From Bin87 sp965219925 (GTDB taxonomy: Bacteria; Chloroflexota; Dehalococcoidia; Lucifugimonadales; UBA3495), in NCBI GenBank assembly GCA_965219925.1, contig OZ244795.1:1612001-1676000 (forward strand): DNA of 64,000 nt, given 5' to 3'. Made by a program: the position numbers and the translations under genes. Below are positions 61,904 through 64,000 of this stretch, one piece after another. Numbering within the stretch: the first letter of the stretch is position 1; every line of letters begins with the position of its first letter. A model generated the notes under the pieces. That model did not search any database, had not been told where the DNA came from, and saw only the letters and a program-made list of their open reading frames with translations.

Positions 61904-62836
61904 TCAGGAACCCGCGATTCGCCCCGATCTCAACGCTGCAAACAGATAGGCCGTGGCGTACGACCGCCACGGCGACCAGCGATGCGAAAATTCCATTAGC
62001 TCGCTGTCTGTTATTTCAGCTCCATCGAAATACAGTTGAGATACCGTTCGCCTCAAGGCAAGATCGCCAATCGGGAACCCATCCGGGCGTGAAAGCGCGC
62101 GCACCAGAACCCATTGCGCGGTCCAGTGCCCAACACCCCGCAATGCCACCATCTGCCTGGTTGCTTCCTCGTCCGGCAGCCGGTGAAGCGATTCGAACCC
62201 GTCGTCGGAGTCCACCGCAGTTCTGGCTATCCCCTGGATGTATTCGGATTTTCGCATACTCAGCTTGAGCTGTCGCAGGTCTTCAACCTCCGCTGTGGCC
62301 AAACTCAAAGGCCGTGGGAATGCGTACCATTCCTGTCCCGATACCGTGGCCCGAACTCCGTAATGCTGGATCAGCAGGTTGCGCACGATTCGCGCCACCG
62401 ATGCGGCGATCTGCTGGCCCATTATCGCCTGGATCAATGCCTCAAACACCGATGCGGTTCGGGTGTTGTGATACCCGTAAAAATCGTTCACGACTTCCGA
62501 CAGCACCGGATCGTCGGCCACCGCGTCGTAGAACGGCCGCAATTCCTGGTCGCAACCCAGCAACCAGCGCAATTGAGCCGTTGCTGATTCGGCGGCGGCG
62601 GGAGTCAGGTTGTCGCCCACCAGCGTTATTGCCAGGCGGGGTGCGTCAACCGATCCCACCGAGCGCACCGATGCCAGCGCAACTTGATCCCCCAAATCCA
62701 GGAGGCGAATATAGGTGCCGTCAACGTAATCTTCGGTTTTGAACTCCTGGTCGCGCGAGTAACTCGGTTGGCCGGCAGTGAGCTGGAAGTCGTAAGGCGC
62801 GACCGGTGTGATGTTTACCTCGATGCTGTTTTCCAT
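61904..62836 (-). CDS. DNA-3-methyladenine glycosylase II-like (AlkA/HhH-GPD)
   Basis: 310 residues. C-terminal HhH-GPD domain: LRGVGHWTAQWVLVRALSR and FPIGDLALRR, which contains the catalytic Asp. The N-terminal ~110 residues match the AlkA N domain. It removes alkylated bases. Convergent with ffh, 26 bp apart. Confidence 0.88.
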   Translation of the reverse strand: MENSIEVNITPVAPYDFQLTAGQPSYSRDQEFKTEDYVDGTYIRLLDLGDQVALASVRSVGSVDAPRLAITLVGDNLTPAAAESATAQLRWLLGCDQELRPFYDAVADDPVLSEVVNDFYGYHNTRTASVFEALIQAIMGQQIAASVARIVRNLLIQHYGVRATVSGQEWYAFPRPLSLATAEVEDLRQLKLSMRKSEYIQGIARTAVDSDDGFESLHRLPDEEATRQMVALRGVGHWTAQWVLVRALSRPDGFPIGDLALRRTVSQLYFDGAEITDSELMEFSHRWSPWRSYATAYLFAALRSGRIAGS

Positions 62837-62860
62837 AAATTACCCCAATGTCCCGACGGA

Positions 62861-63460
62861 TCAACAATTGCCCGGCAAGGCAACGTCGCCCAGGCTAGTG
62901 TAAATTGGGCCCTGCGGAGTCAATTCGCTGCGGTACAGACGAACCAGATTCGGCTTCCACATCGGAACGACCGGCATGACGACGTTCGAGATGGCGGCTG
63001 TTACCGCTACCCGTTGGGCCGCCGTGGCGCGGTCCCGCATCCGACCCAGCGTCAGATGCGGTCTGAACGGCCGGGTATCCGGCGCCCAGCCCAATTCAGT
63101 CGCTAACTGCTCGACCCTTTGTTGCAACTCCTGCAACGCCCCCAGAGACCCGTCAACGCCGGCCCATACCACGCGCGGATTACGGTGGTTCGGGAACGTC
63201 CCCAGGTGCGCCAATGACAGTTCAAGGTTTTTGGTTGCAGTCGCGGCCGGAATCAAACCCGATAAGATTGGCTCGATTTTATTGATATCCGTAGCCCCCA
63301 GGAATTTGAGAGTCAGGTGTGTGCCCAGGGGGTCAACCCAACGTACGCCAGCCGGGACCAGGCGCTGCATTTGCGCTATCACATCAACCAGAGCATTGCT
63401 CCAGTTTTCGGGCAAAGGCAGAGCGATGAACGTCCGCACGGATTCGGTGCTTCTGGTCAT
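62861..63460 (-). CDS. thpR: RNA 2',3'-cyclic phosphodiesterase
   Basis: 199 residues of the 2H phosphoesterase family, with HLTLKFLG and HLTLGRMRD as the two HxTx motifs. TFIALPLPENW is the usual start. The ATG at 63460 overlaps the stop of mug by 4 nt (ATGA). It opens 2',3'-cyclic phosphates in RNA, historically called LigT. Confidence 0.92.
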   Translation of the reverse strand: MTRSTESVRTFIALPLPENWSNALVDVIAQMQRLVPAGVRWVDPLGTHLTLKFLGATDINKIEPILSGLIPAATATKNLELSLAHLGTFPNHRNPRVVWAGVDGSLGALQELQQRVEQLATELGWAPDTRPFRPHLTLGRMRDRATAAQRVAVTAAISNVVMPVVPMWKPNLVRLYRSELTPQGPIYTSLGDVALPGNC

Positions 63461-64000
63461 GGGCGCAATTCTTCGCGCCATTCTTGCAACCTGCGATACC
63501 ACCGGGTCAGATCATCCAGCGAGTATTGAGCGTTCGCCGGGCTTGGGTTGGGTAATACGAAAATCCTGGATTCGCCAATAGTATTTTCCTGGCGACCCAG
63601 ATCTATGACCCGGGGTGGGTTTGCGCCCTCACCGTATCTCAGGAAGGCCCGGTACGCCGTCAACCCGTGAAAACAGGCAATAGCCGGAACATACTGCGTG
63701 ATTTTTTCGCGCAGCATCGGCGCCTCCCGACGATAGTCTTCAGCGCGCAAACCGGATGCCTGCGGCGTCGGACGTTTGACCAAATCGGTGAATCCAATGC
63801 CGTCATCAAGAAGTTTGGCCTCGTCTCCCGGTCCTACCGGGCGACCGGCCACGTTCGCCGCGCTGATCGCCGCCCAGAACCGATTGCGGGGATTCGCAAA
63901 GTAATGCCCCACTCGCACCGAAAAACTCGACGGGTTCAGTCCAATCAGCACGATGTCTAACCCCGGACGCAAATAGTCAGGCAGCGTGATTGCAGCGGGC
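63457..64000 (-). CDS. mug: G/U mismatch-specific DNA glycosylase (Mug/TDG), 5' end outside window
   Basis: Excises uracil or thymine from mismatches with G. IGLNPSSFSVRVGHYFANP is motif 1 and NPSPANAQYS near the C-terminus is motif 2. The frame is open to the window edge; a TTG at 63972 lies inside the conserved LPDYLRPGL stretch, so the true start is outside. It is translated together with thpR. Confidence 0.9.
   Translation of the reverse strand, partial: PAAITLPDYLRPGLDIVLIGLNPSSFSVRVGHYFANPRNRFWAAISAANVAGRPVGPGDEAKLLDDGIGFTDLVKRPTPQASGLRAEDYRREAPMLREKITQYVPAIACFHGLTAYRAFLRYGEGANPPRVIDLGRQENTIGESRIFVLPNPSPANAQYSLDDLTRWYRRLQEWREELRP

Noticed and set aside
1..64000. CRISPR arrays, rRNA and tRNA genes
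   Set aside because: No regularly spaced repeats and no sequence resembling rRNA or tRNA was seen in either strand.

Overview
The window reads as a piece of a bacterial chromosome with moderately high GC, dense in genes and mostly organised as short operons. The gene mix suggests a Chloroflexota member of the Dehalococcoidia/SAR202 kind: F420-type oxidoreductases, oligopeptide ABC cassettes, a molybdenum hydroxylase, a TreT-like trehalose synthase, a CitE-like lyase and a UGSC-type selenoprotein. This placement is an inference from gene content; no rRNA, tRNA or other marker RNA was seen in the window.

Layout. 0-9 kb: housekeeping genes on the plus strand (yvcK-like end, glmS, uppP, treT-like, a phosphohydrolase, thrB, lysC, a GT2 glycosyltransferase), then a non-coding stretch with a small inverted-repeat element and a TPR protein. 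10-16.4 kb: minus-strand genes (SagB-like nitroreductase, folB, CitE-like lyase, polA). 16.5-23.2 kb: plus-strand operons with two zinc-ribbon proteins, thiE carrying an N-terminal extension, a translin-like protein, a DUF2071 protein without a standard start codon, a conserved protein followed by a selenoprotein read through an in-frame TGA, and a PQQ-propeller membrane protein, closed by a strong terminator. 23.3-33.9 kb: two tandem oligopeptide transporter cassettes on the minus strand that share one pair of ATPases, with the vestige of a third permease gene upstream. 34.4-41.5 kb: cupin, LLM oxidoreductase, GYD protein, thiD, ileS (type-2-like) and mutM.

41.7-49.1 kb is an accessory island flanked by a perfect 21-bp inverted repeat inside longer imperfect repeats. 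It holds a GIY-YIG-like/cold-shock fusion with a zinc-ribbon partner, an IS transposase with its own promoter, and a single-chain type ISP-like restriction-modification enzyme with a coupled unknown gene. 49.3-55.3 kb: a three-domain fusion (DapA-like, MfnB-like, TusA-like) followed by a complete M-S-L molybdenum hydroxylase. 55.3-64 kb: PPOX flavoprotein, sbcC, a second copy of the small repeat element, an ABC-2 exporter, ffh, and a DNA/RNA repair group (AlkA-like, thpR, mug).

The items most worth attention are the selenocysteine gene at 20.8-21.4 kb, the DapA-MfnB-TusA fusion at 49.3-51.4 kb, and the bounded island with its GIY-YIG/cold-shock fusion.
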